From Glycomyces tenuis DSM 44171 (lineage in GTDB: Bacteria > Actinomycetota > Actinomycetes > Mycobacteriales > Micromonosporaceae): a DNA stretch of 64,000 bases. The translations under genes were made by a program, and so were the position numbers. Of this stretch, positions 27,568 to 35,875 are shown in pieces (within the stretch, counting starts at the first letter, position 1; every line of letters starts with the position of its first letter). Below the pieces are notes generated by a model. The model was given only the letters and a program-made list of their open reading frames with translations, made no database searches and was not told where the DNA came from. The DNA lies in NCBI RefSeq assembly GCF_000427885.1, contig NZ_ATYW01000002.1:191522-255521 (forward strand), given 5' to 3'.

Positions 27568-28203
27568 GTGGCTGATCAACAGCAACAAGGCGGCAGGGAC
27601 GGCGGTGACCGCGGCGGACGTGGCGGTCGCGGCGGTCGCGGCGGCCGAGAGGGTCGCGGTCGCGACCGCGCGGAGAAGTCCCCGCACATCGAGCGCGTCG
27701 TCACCATCAACCGCGTGGCCAAGGTCGTCAAGGGCGGCCGCCGCTTCGCGTTCACCGCGCTCGTCGTCGTCGGCGACGGTGAGGGCAAGGTCGGCGTCGG
27801 CTACGGCAAGGCCAAGGAAGTGCCCGCGGCGATCGCCAAGGGCGTCGAAGAGGCCAAGAAGGCCTTCTTCGAGGTGCCGCGCATCGGCGGGACCATCCCG
27901 CACGAGGTCCTCGGCGCCGACGCCGCCGGCCAGGTGCTCCTCAAGCCCGCCTCCGCCGGTACCGGCGTCATCGCGGGCGGCCCCGTCCGCGCCGTGCTCG
28001 AGTGCGCCGGCGTCCACGACGTCCTGTCGAAGTCGCTGGGCTCCTCGAACGCGATCAACATCGTCCACGCGACGGTGGCCGCGCTCAAGCAGCTCGAGAG
28101 CCCGGAGGCCGTCGCGGCCCGCCGCGGCATGCCGCTGGAGGACATCGCTCCCCAGGGCCTGCTGCGCGCCCGCGCCGAGGCCGCCCAGGCCGCGCAGGCG
28201 TAG
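27568..28203 (+). CDS. rpsE: 30S ribosomal protein S5 with RGG-rich N-terminus
   Basis: S5 (211 residues) shapes the mRNA entry channel and affects decoding fidelity. The core begins near residue 42 ([20 protein letters not shown]) and includes [20 protein letters not shown] and [18 protein letters not shown]. The first 40 residues are a Gly/Arg/Asp-rich, disordered stretch, longer than in E. coli. GTG 27568 is preferred over GTG 27550 because AAAGGA lies 9 nt upstream. The gene is separated from rplR by 12 kb. Confidence 0.97.
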   Translation: MADQQQQGGRDGGDRGGRGGRGGRGGREGRGRDRAEKSPHIERVVTINRVAKVVKGGRRFAFTALVVVGDGEGKVGVGYGKAKEVPAAIAKGVEEAKKAFFEVPRIGGTIPHEVLGADAAGQVLLKPASAGTGVIAGGPVRAVLECAGVHDVLSKSLGSSNAINIVHATVAALKQLESPEAVAARRGMPLEDIAPQGLLRARAEAAQAAQA

Positions 28204-28218
28204 GGGGTCTCGAGACAC

Positions 28219-28401
28219 ATGGCACGTTTGAAGATCACCCAGGTGCGCTCCGTGATCGGCGTCAAGCCGAAGCAGCGGGCCACCATGCAGACCCTCGGTC
28301 TGCGCAAGATCCGCCAGTCGGTCATCAAGGACGACCGCCCGGAGTTCCGCGGCATGGTCCACAGTGTCCGCCACCTGGTCGAAGTCGAGGAGGTCGAGTA
28401 G
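28219..28401 (+). CDS. rpmD: 50S ribosomal protein L30
   Basis: L30 (60 residues) is a small 50S protein. The sequence [20 protein letters not shown] and [20 protein letters not shown] is family-typical, ending in [11 protein letters not shown]. It lies 15 nt after rpsE and 2 nt before rplO. Confidence 0.97.
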   Translation: MARLKITQVRSVIGVKPKQRATMQTLGLRKIRQSVIKDDRPEFRGMVHSVRHLVEVEEVE

Positions 28402-28403
28402 TC

Positions 28404-28877
28404 ATGGCGATCCGCATTCATGACCTGCAACCCGCCCCCGGCGCCAAGAAGGCCAAGACCCGCGTCGGTCGCGGTGAGGGCTCCAAGGGCAAGACCGCCG
28501 GCCGCGGCACCAAGGGCACCAAGGCCCGCAAGAACGTCAAGGCCGGCTTCGAGGGCGGCCAGATGCCGCTCCAGGTGCGCCTGCCGAAGCTCAAGGGCTT
28601 CAAGCCGCACAACCGGACCGTCTACCAGGTGGTGAACCTCGACCGTCTCGTCGAGCTCTTCCCCGAGGGCGGCGAGGTCGGACCGGAGCAGCTCATCGAG
28701 CACGGCGTGCTCAACAAGAAGGAGCTGATCAAGGTCCTCGGCTCCGGCGAGCTCGAAGGCGTCAAGTTCGACCTGAAGGCCCACGCGTTCTCCGCCTCGG
28801 CCACCACCAAGGTCGCCGCCGCCGGCGGCACGACCACGGTCGTGGACAAGAAGACCGGTGAGGCGCTCGGCGAGTAG
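28404..28877 (+). CDS. rplO: 50S ribosomal protein L15
   Basis: L15 (157 residues) is a late-assembly protein with a long N-terminal extension into the 23S rRNA. The glycine/lysine-rich segment [20 protein letters not shown] and the motif [18 protein letters not shown] are present. The C-terminal part has the [10 protein letters not shown] strand. The ATG 28404 follows the rpmD stop by 2 nt. Confidence 0.97.
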   Translation: MAIRIHDLQPAPGAKKAKTRVGRGEGSKGKTAGRGTKGTKARKNVKAGFEGGQMPLQVRLPKLKGFKPHNRTVYQVVNLDRLVELFPEGGEVGPEQLIEHGVLNKKELIKVLGSGELEGVKFDLKAHAFSASATTKVAAAGGTTTVVDKKTGEALGE

Positions 28878-28960
28878 CCGACGAACCGCCTGCGCAGGGG
28901 GCCCGTACCCGGTCCCAGAGACGTCGGTCGATATGACCGGGGCCGAACAGGCGATCTGCG

Positions 28961-28990
28961 AAGCGGGCCGGAGGGAACTCCGGCCCGCTT
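28961..28990 (+). terminator. Terminator after rplO
   Basis: A 13-bp perfect stem (28961-28973 with 28978-28990) with a GGAA loop. It separates rplO from secY, which then has its own promoter. Confidence 0.8.
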
Positions 28991-29030
28991 CGTCATGGTG
29001 AATGCCGAATACTCAGCGTCGGTGCCCGCC

Positions 29031-29039
29031 TGCTAGGCT
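29031..29039 (+). promoter_or_regulatory. Extended -10 promoter before secY
   Basis: TGC-TAGGCT (29031-29039) has the TGN extension expected when the -35 is poor. The leader is about 140 nt. It contains ACACGCCC (29095-29102), an 8-nt echo of the str/S10 leader motif. The 305-nt gap between rplO and secY holds no gene. Confidence 0.45.
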
Positions 29040-29182
29040 CCCGTAGCGAGGACCACCGTCTACCTCGGCGTGTGAGCACCTCGCTTGCAACTCAACACGC
29101 CCACTGGTAACCACGTCAGGTCCCGCCTCCAGCGGTCCTGCCGGGAGGCCCCTCCAAGGGGGCTTGTTCAGGAGGAACTGCT

Positions 29183-30520
29183 TTGCTCTCCGCCTTCATC
29201 AGCGCGTTTCGGACCCCCGATCTGCGTAAGAAGATCCTGTTCACCTTGATGATCATCGCGCTGTATCGTCTCGGTGCGCAGGTGCCGAGCCCCGGCGTCG
29301 ACTACGCCGCGGTGCAGAGCTGCCTGGACGCCGCCCCCGACGACGAGTCGGGCGTGTTCGGCCTGCTGAACCTGTTCACCGGTGGAGCGCTCCTACAGCT
29401 GTCGATCTTCGCCCTCGGCGTGATGCCCTACATCACGGCCTCGATCATCATGCAGCTGCTGACCGTCGTGATCCCGCGCCTGGAGCAGCTGCGCAAGGAG
29501 GGCCAGCCCGGCCAGGTCAAGATCACCCAGTACACCCGCTATCTGACGCTGGGTCTGGCGCTGTTGCAGGCCTCGGGGTACATCGCGCTCGCCCGCTCGG
29601 GCATCCTGTTCAACACCGAGTGCCCCAGTCCGATCCTGCCGGACCTGTCCACCGGGGAGGCCGGGACGCCGTACTGGCTCACGGTCGTCACCGTCGTGGC
29701 CGTCATGGTCGCGGGCACCGCCATCATCATGTGGTTCGGCGAGCAGATCACCGAGCGTGGCGTCGGCAACGGCATGAGCCTGCTGATCTTCGCCTCCATC
29801 GCCGCCCAGATGCCGGGCCAGTTCTGGGGCCTCCAGGAGTCCGAGGGCTGGTTCATGTTCTCCGCGATCCTCGCGGTCGCCATCGCCATCATGGTCGCCG
29901 TCGTCTTCATCGAGCAGTCCCAGCGGCGCATCCCCGTCCAGTACGCCAAGAAGATGATCGGCCGCCGCTCCTACGGCGGCACCTCCACCTACATCCCCCT
30001 CAAGGTCAACCAGGCCGGCATCATCCCGGTCATCTTCGGCTCCTCGCTGCTGTACATCCCGACGCTGTTCCTCCAGCTCAACCAGAGCACCGACTCGTGG
30101 TGGGCCGACTTCATCGACCGCTACCTGATCAACCAGGGATCGTGGGTCTACATCCTCGTCTACGCGACGTTGATCATCTTCTTCACCTACTTCTACGTGT
30201 CGATCACCTTCAAGGTGGACGACGTCGCCGAGAACATGAAGAAGGCCGGCGGGTTCATCCCCGGCGTGCGGCCCGGCAAGCCCACCGCCACCTATCTCCA
30301 GCGAGTCCTGTCACGCCTGACCTTCCCGGGCTCGCTCTATCTCGCGACGATCGCTATTCTTCCCAATCTGGCCATCATCGCGTTCGGTAACCAGCAGCTG
30401 TTCGCTCAGTTCCCGCTGGGCGGCACCTCCGTGCTGATCATGGTCGGAGTCGGCCTGGAGTCGGTCAAGCAGATCGAGTCCCAGCTGATGCAGCGCCACT
30501 ATGAGGGCTTCCTGCGCTGA
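29183..30520 (+). CDS. secY: Protein translocase subunit SecY
   Basis: SecY (445 residues) is the channel of the general secretion pathway. It uses a TTG start with AGGAGG (29170-29175) 7 nt upstream. Ten TM segments are predictable. Typical sequences are FTGGALLQLSIFALGVMPYI, ITASIIMQLLTVVIP and the cytoplasmic loop VEQSQRRIPVQYAKKMIGRR-like stretch near residue 255. It starts a secY-adk-map unit, as in most actinobacteria. Confidence 0.97.
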   Translation: MLSAFISAFRTPDLRKKILFTLMIIALYRLGAQVPSPGVDYAAVQSCLDAAPDDESGVFGLLNLFTGGALLQLSIFALGVMPYITASIIMQLLTVVIPRLEQLRKEGQPGQVKITQYTRYLTLGLALLQASGYIALARSGILFNTECPSPILPDLSTGEAGTPYWLTVVTVVAVMVAGTAIIMWFGEQITERGVGNGMSLLIFASIAAQMPGQFWGLQESEGWFMFSAILAVAIAIMVAVVFIEQSQRRIPVQYAKKMIGRRSYGGTSTYIPLKVNQAGIIPVIFGSSLLYIPTLFLQLNQSTDSWWADFIDRYLINQGSWVYILVYATLIIFFTYFYVSITFKVDDVAENMKKAGGFIPGVRPGKPTATYLQRVLSRLTFPGSLYLATIAILPNLAIIAFGNQQLFAQFPLGGTSVLIMVGVGLESVKQIESQLMQRHYEGFLR

Positions 30521-30559
30521 CGCGGGCAGCCCCTCTGCAACATCAACTGAGGAGCACAC

Positions 30560-31201
30560 TTGCGACTGGTACTGGTTGGCCCGCCCGGGGCCGGGAAGGG
30601 AACCCAGGCGGAGTTCATAGCCGGGGAGCTCGGCGTCCCCAAGATCTCCACCGGCGACATCTTCCGCGCCAACGTCTCCGGCGGCACGCCGCTCGGCCTG
30701 GAGGCCAAGCGCTACATGGACGCCGGCGACCTGGTGCCGGACGATGTCACCAACAGGATGGTCGCCGACCGGCTGGCCGCCGAGGACGCCCGGGATGGCT
30801 TCCTCCTCGACGGCTACCCCCGCAACACCGAGCAGGCCGAGGTCCTCGACGGCCTCCTCGAAGAGCGCGGGCACGTCCTGGACCTCGCCCTCGAACTGGT
30901 CGTCGGCGACGACGAGATCGTCCGGCGCCTCTCGGGCCGGCGCGTCTCCAAGTCCACCGGCAAGGTCTACCACCTCGAGTTCGACCCGCCCGAGGACCCC
31001 GACTCGCCGGATCTGTACCAGCGCTCCGACGACCAGCCCGAGACGATCAAGAACCGCCTCAAGGTCTACGCCGAGCAGACCGAGCCGATCATGGGCTACT
31101 ACGAGGAGCGCGGCAAGCTCGTGCGCATCGACGCCGTCGGCGACGTCGAGGACGTCACCGGACGCGCCATGGCGGCCGTCCGCGAGCGCACCGCGAAGTA
31201 G
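30560..31201 (+). CDS. adk: Adenylate kinase
   Basis: Adk (213 residues, TTG start) interconverts AMP plus ATP and two ADP. Walker A is [10 protein letters not shown], the AMP-binding [11 protein letters not shown] segment is intact, and a long LID (about 122-160) lacks the zinc cysteines found in Gram-positive Bacilli. GAGGAG precedes the start. It sits between secY and map with 5 nt to the latter. Confidence 0.96.
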   Translation: MRLVLVGPPGAGKGTQAEFIAGELGVPKISTGDIFRANVSGGTPLGLEAKRYMDAGDLVPDDVTNRMVADRLAAEDARDGFLLDGYPRNTEQAEVLDGLLEERGHVLDLALELVVGDDEIVRRLSGRRVSKSTGKVYHLEFDPPEDPDSPDLYQRSDDQPETIKNRLKVYAEQTEPIMGYYEERGKLVRIDAVGDVEDVTGRAMAAVRERTAK

Positions 31202-31206
31202 CCGCA

Positions 31207-32046
31207 GTGTTCCGCCGTCGCCGCCAGAGCATCCAGTACAAGACCGCCGCGCAGTTCGCCAAGATGCGCGAGGCGGGCCTGGTCGTCGCCGAGGTGCACG
31301 CGGCCATGCGCGAGGCCGCGAAGCCGGGCGCGTCGACGGCGGAACTCGACCGGATCGCCGAGGACGTCATCCGCTCCTCGGGCGCGGTCCCCTCGTTCAA
31401 GGGCTACGACATCGGCTTCGGGCCGTACCCGGCCTCGATCTGCGCCTCGGTCAACGAGCAGGTCGTCCACGCCATCCCATCCGAGGACGCCGTCCTCGCC
31501 GAAGGGGACCTGATCTCGGTCGACGTCGGCGCGATCGTCGACGGCTGGCACGGCGACGCGGCCATCACCATCGAGGTCGGCCGGGTGGCCCCCGAGCTGA
31601 CCGCGCTGCGGGAGGCCTGCGAGGCGTCGATGTGGGCGGGGATCCGCGCGGCGGCCACCGCCAAGCGCCTCGGCGGGATCTCCAACGCCGTCGAGCGCGC
31701 CGTCGACGCCGCCGGCGAGTACGGGATCGTCACCGGCTTCGGCGGCCACGGCATCGGCACCGAGATGCACCAGGACCCGCACATCCTCAACTACGGCTCC
31801 GCGAGCGAGGGGCCCAGGCTGCGCGCCGGGATGGCCCTCGCCATCGAGCCGATGATCACCCTGGGCGCCCCGGACACCGCCGAGCTCGAGGACGGCTGGA
31901 CCATCGTCACCGACGACGGCTCCGTCGCGGCCCACACCGAGCACACGATCGCGCTGTGCGAGGACGGCGTGTGGGTCCTGACCGCGCCCGACGGGGGCGT
32001 GGAGCAGCTGGGGGAGTTGGCCGCGAGCGCGGCTCGCAAACGATGA
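31207..32046 (+). CDS. map: Methionine aminopeptidase, type I
   Basis: MetAP (279 residues, GTG start) removes initiator methionine. The five metal ligands are in SVDVGAIVDGWHGDAA (two Asp), GGHGIGTEMHQDP (His), AIEPMITLG (Glu) and AAHTEHTIAL (Glu). No N-terminal SH3-binding or zinc-finger extension is present. It ends the secY-adk-map unit. infA and the alpha operon, which often follow, are absent here. Confidence 0.95.
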   Translation: MFRRRRQSIQYKTAAQFAKMREAGLVVAEVHAAMREAAKPGASTAELDRIAEDVIRSSGAVPSFKGYDIGFGPYPASICASVNEQVVHAIPSEDAVLAEGDLISVDVGAIVDGWHGDAAITIEVGRVAPELTALREACEASMWAGIRAAATAKRLGGISNAVERAVDAAGEYGIVTGFGGHGIGTEMHQDPHILNYGSASEGPRLRAGMALAIEPMITLGAPDTAELEDGWTIVTDDGSVAAHTEHTIALCEDGVWVLTAPDGGVEQLGELAASAARKR

Positions 32047-32063
32047 CAGTGTGATGTCATAAT
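32043..32063 (+). promoter_or_regulatory. Operator and leaderless promoter of the first DUF1707 gene
   Basis: The dyad ATGACA-N6-TGTCAT (32043-32060) overlaps CATAAT (32058-32063), which lies exactly 6 nt before the ATG. The first bases also carry the map stop codon. Confidence 0.5.
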
Positions 32064-32069
32064 GGTGTC

Positions 32070-32519
32070 ATGAATGACGACCGTGGCAGACTGCGGATCT
32101 CGAACGCCGACAGGGACGGCGCGATCGAGCAGCTCCAGAAGGCCCTCGACGAGGGCCGCATCGACCTCGCCGAATTCGACGAGCGCTCCAAGACCGCCTA
32201 CGAGGCGAAGACCAACGCCGAGCTCGACCTGATCTTCGCCGACCTGCCGACCGCCCGAGCCGACGGCAAGGCGGTCCAGCGGGCCGAGACGGCCGCCGAG
32301 GACGCCGAGCCGGTCGCCGCCGCAGAGGCCGACGAGGGCCTGCGCTTCTCCGGCATGATGCGGGCCCTGATCTGGGTCGCCTGCACGACGGTGCCCATCT
32401 GGCTGTTCGTCATGATCGACACCGGGGAGACGCAGGGCTTCTGGCCGCTGTGGCCGCTCATCAGCCTCGGTGGGATCGCCGTGGCCCAGAGGCTCGCGGG
32501 GGACCGGAAGCGTGCCTGA
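32070..32519 (+). CDS. DUF1707 two-TM membrane protein 1
   Basis: The protein has 149 residues. The N-terminal DUF1707 domain (RLRISNADRDGAIEQLQKAL, DEGRIDLAEFDERSKTAY, LDLIFADLP) is a short helical module common in actinobacteria. Two TM helices with WPLWPL-type aromatic edges follow (about 95-140). Function of the family is unknown. It is first of three tandem paralogs. A transcript starting at the ATG is suggested by the -10 position. Confidence 0.8.
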   Translation: MNDDRGRLRISNADRDGAIEQLQKALDEGRIDLAEFDERSKTAYEAKTNAELDLIFADLPTARADGKAVQRAETAAEDAEPVAAAEADEGLRFSGMMRALIWVACTTVPIWLFVMIDTGETQGFWPLWPLISLGGIAVAQRLAGDRKRA

Positions 32520-32558
32520 GGACGCCGAGCGCGTCTGTCGCCGGTCGGGCGTGAATGA

Positions 32559-32564
32559 CATACT
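32559..32564 (+). promoter_or_regulatory. Leaderless-type -10 box before the second DUF1707 gene
   Basis: CATACT ends 6 nt before GTG 32571, the geometry of a leaderless transcript. TGACAT-like bases precede it, as in the first paralog's operator. Confidence 0.4.
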
Positions 32565-32570
32565 GAACCT

Positions 32571-33071
32571 GTGAGCGAAGACCGAGGAAAGCTTCGGATC
32601 TCGAACGCCGACCGAGACCAAGCAGTCGCCCGCCTCCAGCGGTCCCTCGACGAGGGCCGCATCGACCTGTCCGAATTCGACGAGCGCACCATGTCCGTGT
32701 ACGAGGCGAAGACGCAGGCCGAGCTCGACCTCATCTTCGAGGACCTGCCGGCGGACCGGAGGGGCGAGCTGTCCGTGCCCGGCGGCGCCCCCGCCCCCGC
32801 CGAGCGCGAGGGAGCCGCTCAGCGGATCCGCCGCGGCGTGCCCTCGGCGTTCCATCCCCTCATCGTGGTCGGATGCATCACCATCACGATCTGGCTGATC
32901 TCTTCTGTGGCCTCCGGAGAGCTCCAGAACTTCTGGCCCGCCTGGCCTCTCGGCATCCTCGCCGCGATCGGCGTCGCCACCTGGCTCACCGGCGACGATG
33001 ACGACGACTGCGACGACGACGAGAAGAAGAAGAGCGGCGACGGCGATGACGACGGCACCGACGAACGCTGA
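32571..33071 (+). CDS. DUF1707 two-TM membrane protein 2
   Basis: The protein has 166 residues from GTG 32571. The DUF1707 domain is close to that of the first copy (KLRISNADRDQAVARLQRSL, DEGRIDLSEFDERTMSVY). Two TM helices with FWPAWPLGIL follow. The C-terminus is an Asp/Lys-rich tail (DDDDCDDDEKKKSGDGDDDG) that may bind metal or be disordered. It lies 51 nt after the first copy and 31 nt before the third. Confidence 0.8.
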   Translation: MSEDRGKLRISNADRDQAVARLQRSLDEGRIDLSEFDERTMSVYEAKTQAELDLIFEDLPADRRGELSVPGGAPAPAEREGAAQRIRRGVPSAFHPLIVVGCITITIWLISSVASGELQNFWPAWPLGILAAIGVATWLTGDDDDDCDDDEKKKSGDGDDDGTDER

Positions 33072-33102
33072 CACTCACCGAACACCCTGAAGGAGCCCAT
33101 CC

Positions 33103-33582
33103 ATGTCCGCCATCGAGCCCTACCGTGACCGCAGCCTGCGGATCGGCGACGCCGAGCGCACCTCGCTGTCCGAGCTGCTCAGGTCGTCCGTCGACCGCGG
33201 CTATCTGACCCTTGAGGAGTACGAGAAGCGCGTCGGCGTCCTCATGGAGGCCAAGACCATCGGCGAGGCCGAGGAGGTCCTCGGCGACCTGCCGGCGTAC
33301 CAGCAGATCATCGAGTCGCAGGAGCCCAAGCTCGAGCCGCTCGGCACGCCGCCGTGGGTCAAGTGGCTCTGGTTCGGCGTCTCGATCCCGATCGGCATCA
33401 ACGTCGGCGTGTGGCTGATCCTGGAGGCGACCGTCGGGTCGATCTACTTCTGGCCGGTGTGGGTCCTCGTGCCGCTGCTGGTGGTGGCCGGCGCGCTGAC
33501 CGTCGCCGAACGCACGATCATGCGCCCCGCCGAGGAGAAGAAGCGCCAAGAACGCGTGCAGCGCAAGAAGTATCGGCGGTAG
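33103..33582 (+). CDS. DUF1707 two-TM membrane protein 3
   Basis: The protein has 159 residues. This copy is more diverged: RSLRIGDAERTSLSELLRSS, then GYLTLEEYEKRVGVLMEAKT. Two TM helices with FWPVWVLVPLL follow, and the C-terminus is a Lys/Arg/Glu-rich tail, opposite in charge to that of copy 2. AAGGAG precedes the ATG, so unlike the others it is translated with a leader. Function unknown. Confidence 0.78.
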   Translation: MSAIEPYRDRSLRIGDAERTSLSELLRSSVDRGYLTLEEYEKRVGVLMEAKTIGEAEEVLGDLPAYQQIIESQEPKLEPLGTPPWVKWLWFGVSIPIGINVGVWLILEATVGSIYFWPVWVLVPLLVVAGALTVAERTIMRPAEEKKRQERVQRKKYRR

Positions 33583-33612
33583 CCCGCGTCTCTCACTGGT
33601 CTCCATTGAACG

Positions 33613-33627
33613 TAGGGTGTTACCCTA
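33613..33627 (+). promoter_or_regulatory. VapBC operator dyad
   Basis: TAGGGT-GTT-ACCCTA is a perfect 6-bp dyad, with a TTGAAC (33606-33611) just upstream. The dyad may overlap the start region of the antitoxin gene and mediate autorepression. Confidence 0.5.
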
Positions 33628-33632
33628 TGTTT

Positions 33633-33878
33633 ATGAGGAAGACCAGTTTGTACCTGACAGATGAGCTCGACGCAGCGTACGAATCATTGGCGATTCGCAC
33701 CGGCAAGAGCCGCGCCGACCTCATGCGGCAAGCACTCGCCAGCTTCAGTGAGATGATGGAGGAAGGCTTCGACGACGCCGACGATTGGCCTGCGATGGAT
33801 TTGGGCCCCACAGGCACTAAGGAGCAGCGCCGCGCGGAGATCGTCGCCAGTATTGAGCGGAGGATCGCCCGCCGATGA
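33633..33878 (+). CDS. Ribbon-helix-helix antitoxin (VapB-like)
   Basis: The protein has 81 residues. The N-terminal RHH domain (MRKTSLYLTDELDAAYESLA, then TGKSRADLMRQALASF) is typical of CopG/VapB proteins, and the C-terminal part is the toxin-binding tail. ATG 33633 gives the family-like MRKTSLYL start; an ATG at 33627 inside the dyad is an alternative. The stop overlaps the PIN toxin start (ATGA at 33875). Confidence 0.8.
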   Translation: MRKTSLYLTDELDAAYESLAIRTGKSRADLMRQALASFSEMMEEGFDDADDWPAMDLGPTGTKEQRRAEIVASIERRIARR

Positions 33879-34309
33879 TCCTTATCTCGGATTCGTCAGG
33901 GATCCTCGCCGCGGTCAACACCCGAGACGAGTACTTTGAGCGGGCGAGAAAACTGCTGCATGTGGAGACCTCGGTGATCTCGCAGGTCGCTGTGACCGAA
34001 GTTGATCACATCGCCGGATCGAGACGCGGCTGGGAAGCGGCAATGGCGGCTTCGGACTTCATCACGCACCTGGTGACCCGTCGCGGTCACCGGCTCGGCA
34101 GATTGGACCCGGTCGACCTGCCGAAGGTGCAGGCCGTAAGACGTCAATATGCTGGCCTCGAACTCGATCTCGCCGATGCCATCGCGGTCGTGCTGGCGGA
34201 TAAGTACAAGACCAATCGAATTCTCACACTCGATCAGCGTGATTTTCGAGCCGTGAAGCCACTGACCCCGGCTTTCGATTCATTCACGATCCTTCCAGCG
34301 GACGGCTGA
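33875..34309 (+). CDS. PIN-domain toxin (VapC-like)
   Basis: The protein has 144 residues. PIN acidic residues are visible: Asp6 (LISDSSGI), Glu42 (VTEVDH), Asp98/Asp101 (LELDLADAIAV) and Asp120/Asp123 (LTLDQRDF). It is a candidate ribonuclease toxin, coupled by a 4-nt overlap to the RHH antitoxin. The codon use is less GC-rich than that of nearby housekeeping genes, which fits transfer. It ends 20 nt before a terminator. Confidence 0.85.
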   Translation: MILISDSSGILAAVNTRDEYFERARKLLHVETSVISQVAVTEVDHIAGSRRGWEAAMAASDFITHLVTRRGHRLGRLDPVDLPKVQAVRRQYAGLELDLADAIAVVLADKYKTNRILTLDQRDFRAVKPLTPAFDSFTILPADG

Positions 34310-34328
34310 GGTCGATGGTGGAATAAGG

Positions 34329-34358
34329 AAGCCCCGCAGTCTCCTGCGGGGCTTTCTT
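34329..34358. terminator. Terminator between VapBC and tRNA-His
   Basis: An 11-bp stem (34329-34339 with 34344-34354) with TCTC loop is followed by TCTTC. It lies between the convergent VapC and tRNA-His genes and could serve both. Confidence 0.75.
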
Positions 34359-34364
34359 CATCGG

Positions 34365-34438
34365 GGTGATCGACGGGGCTTGAACCCGCGACCTTCTGGA
34401 CCACAACCAGACGCTCTACCAGCTGAGCTACGACCACC
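34365..34438 (-). tRNA. tRNA-His (GTG anticodon)
   Basis: The reverse strand folds into a full cloverleaf: acceptor GTGGTCG/CGATCAC, D-arm GCTCAGCTGGTAGAGC, anticodon stem-loop around GTG (complement of 34402-34404) and T-arm GCGGG-TTCAAGC-CCCGT. The G at -1 (complement of 34438) pairs with C73, the histidine identity element. CCA is not encoded. It lies downstream of orn on the same strand, an arrangement shared with other actinobacteria. Confidence 0.95.
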
Positions 34439-34595
34439 ATGGTTGGTTCGACAGGGGATCCCTGCAACCGCCGACAATCATAGCCGCGCCCTGGCCGATT
34501 CCGTCAACCGGGTTCGGTGTCCGGCGTCTCAGCGCCGTGCGCCTCGTGCCGCGGCGGTTCGCGGCTCGCGAGCGCGGCCGAGAAGGGGCGCCGGT

Positions 34596-35207
34596 CTACG
34601 GCTCGTGGGCTTCGCCGAGGTCCGCGGCCGCCTGCTTCGCCTCGTCCGAGGAGGGGCCGGGCAGCGACACGAACACCGTCCTGCGGTAGTACTCGAGCTC
34701 CTTGATGCTCTCCTTGATGTCCGCCAGCGCCCGGTGCGCGAGGCCCTTCGGCGGCTGGTTGTAGTACACGCGCGGGTACCACCGCCGGGCCAGTTCCTTG
34801 ATCGAGGAGACGTCGATCATCCGGTAGTGCAGGTGGTCGTCCAGCCGGGGCATGTACCTGGTGATGAACGTCCGGTCGGTGGCGATCGAGTTCCCGCACA
34901 GCGGCGCGGTGCGCGCCTCGGGCACGTACTGCTTGACGTACTCCAGCACCGCGTCCTCGGCCTGCTCCAGTGTGGTGTCCGAGGCCCGGACCTCGTCGGT
35001 GAGTCCCGACTTGGCGTGCATGTCGGTGACCACGGGTCCCATGGCGTCCAGCAGGGCCGGATCGCAGCCGATGACGATGTCGAGTCCGCCGTCGAGGGGA
35101 GTCAGATCGGGTTCGGTGACCAGTACGGCGATCTCGATGAGGGCTTCGGTCTCGGGGTCGAGGCCGGTCATTTCGCAGTCGACCCACACTAGGCGTTCTC
35201 CAGTCAC
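34596..35207 (-). CDS. orn: Oligoribonuclease
   Basis: Orn (203 residues) degrades 2- to 5-nt RNAs, including pGpG from c-di-GMP turnover. The DEDDh exonuclease motifs are present: [20 protein letters not shown] (Asp, Glu), [13 protein letters not shown] (Asp), and [17 protein letters not shown] (His, Asp). GTG 35207 gives the family-typical N-terminus; a GTG at 35234 would add nine residues. tRNA-His lies downstream. Confidence 0.94.
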   Translation of the reverse strand: MTGERLVWVDCEMTGLDPETEALIEIAVLVTEPDLTPLDGGLDIVIGCDPALLDAMGPVVTDMHAKSGLTDEVRASDTTLEQAEDAVLEYVKQYVPEARTAPLCGNSIATDRTFITRYMPRLDDHLHYRMIDVSSIKELARRWYPRVYYNQPPKGLAHRALADIKESIKELEYYRRTVFVSLPGPSSDEAKQAAADLGEAHEP

Positions 35208-35875
35208 CCGGACCACTCTACGCGCAGGCGACACCTATCGTGATCTTCACCGGAATGGGGTACTCCGACCGGCATGGGCCCGATGTCCGGATCACCGTTC
35301 GAACACGCGTCGCTACGGATCGGGAACGCCGAGTGCCGGACATCCGACCCCCACTGGGCCGAAAAGGTGTTGCTCGTCACGGCTACGGTCCGCTATGGTG
35401 CAGGCATCAGAGAGTCGTCACTTCTGCGGTCGGAATCGCAGTGACAAGCGCCGCATTGAGATTATCTCTCAACAATTTCCAGGTATTGCGCGTGTACCTC
35501 TAGAGATAGAAGGTTTGCGATGAAGCAGGCCGGGCAAACCTTATGACTTGCAATCTGTGTCATGAGGGCAACACCGTGACCAGGGTCGAAGGCCGAACAG
35601 CCTCACCTGAGGCAGAGTGATCCGCGTCTCACAGGCATCATGAACGGTCCGAACCCCCGTCTCGGGTATGGAGCCGTGAACGAGCCCTCCGTGGGGAGGG
35701 CCGGGTTACCGGGTCGGTGCGGCGGCCCCGCGAAGGGCCTCCGGCGAGCATCGGTTTTGTAACCGTGGTGTATCGAACACTTGGACACGGAATTCCACGC
35801 AACGAAGCGGTCGTTGTAACTGGTACACCGCTCACGCGGTGTCGGGGGACGAGGAAGCTGGAGGAGACCTTGAGC
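35208..35875 (+). promoter_or_regulatory. Long intergenic region before the sigma factor gene
   Basis: No convincing gene lies in these 668 bases. The region holds orn's 5' side, an AT-richer part near 35455-35520 with a GAGATTATCTC palindrome (35458-35468), and an ECF-type promoter at 35789-35816. Short reading frames in it have no family features. Confidence 0.4.
35789..35816 (+). promoter_or_regulatory. Possible ECF (SigR/SigH/SigE-like) promoter
   Basis: GGAAT (35789-35793) and GTTG (35813-35816), separated by 19 bp, resemble the thiol-stress sigma consensus GGAAT-N18/19-GTT. The start site would be about 50 nt upstream of the sigma gene. Confidence 0.4.

Noticed and set aside
34380..35192. 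270-codon frame antisense to orn
   Set aside because: It covers the tRNA and antisense orn, and its composition is mirror-like.
35240..35503. 87-codon frame before the sigma gene
   Set aside because: No Shine-Dalgarno or family match; it spans the likely promoter region of orn and the sigma leader.
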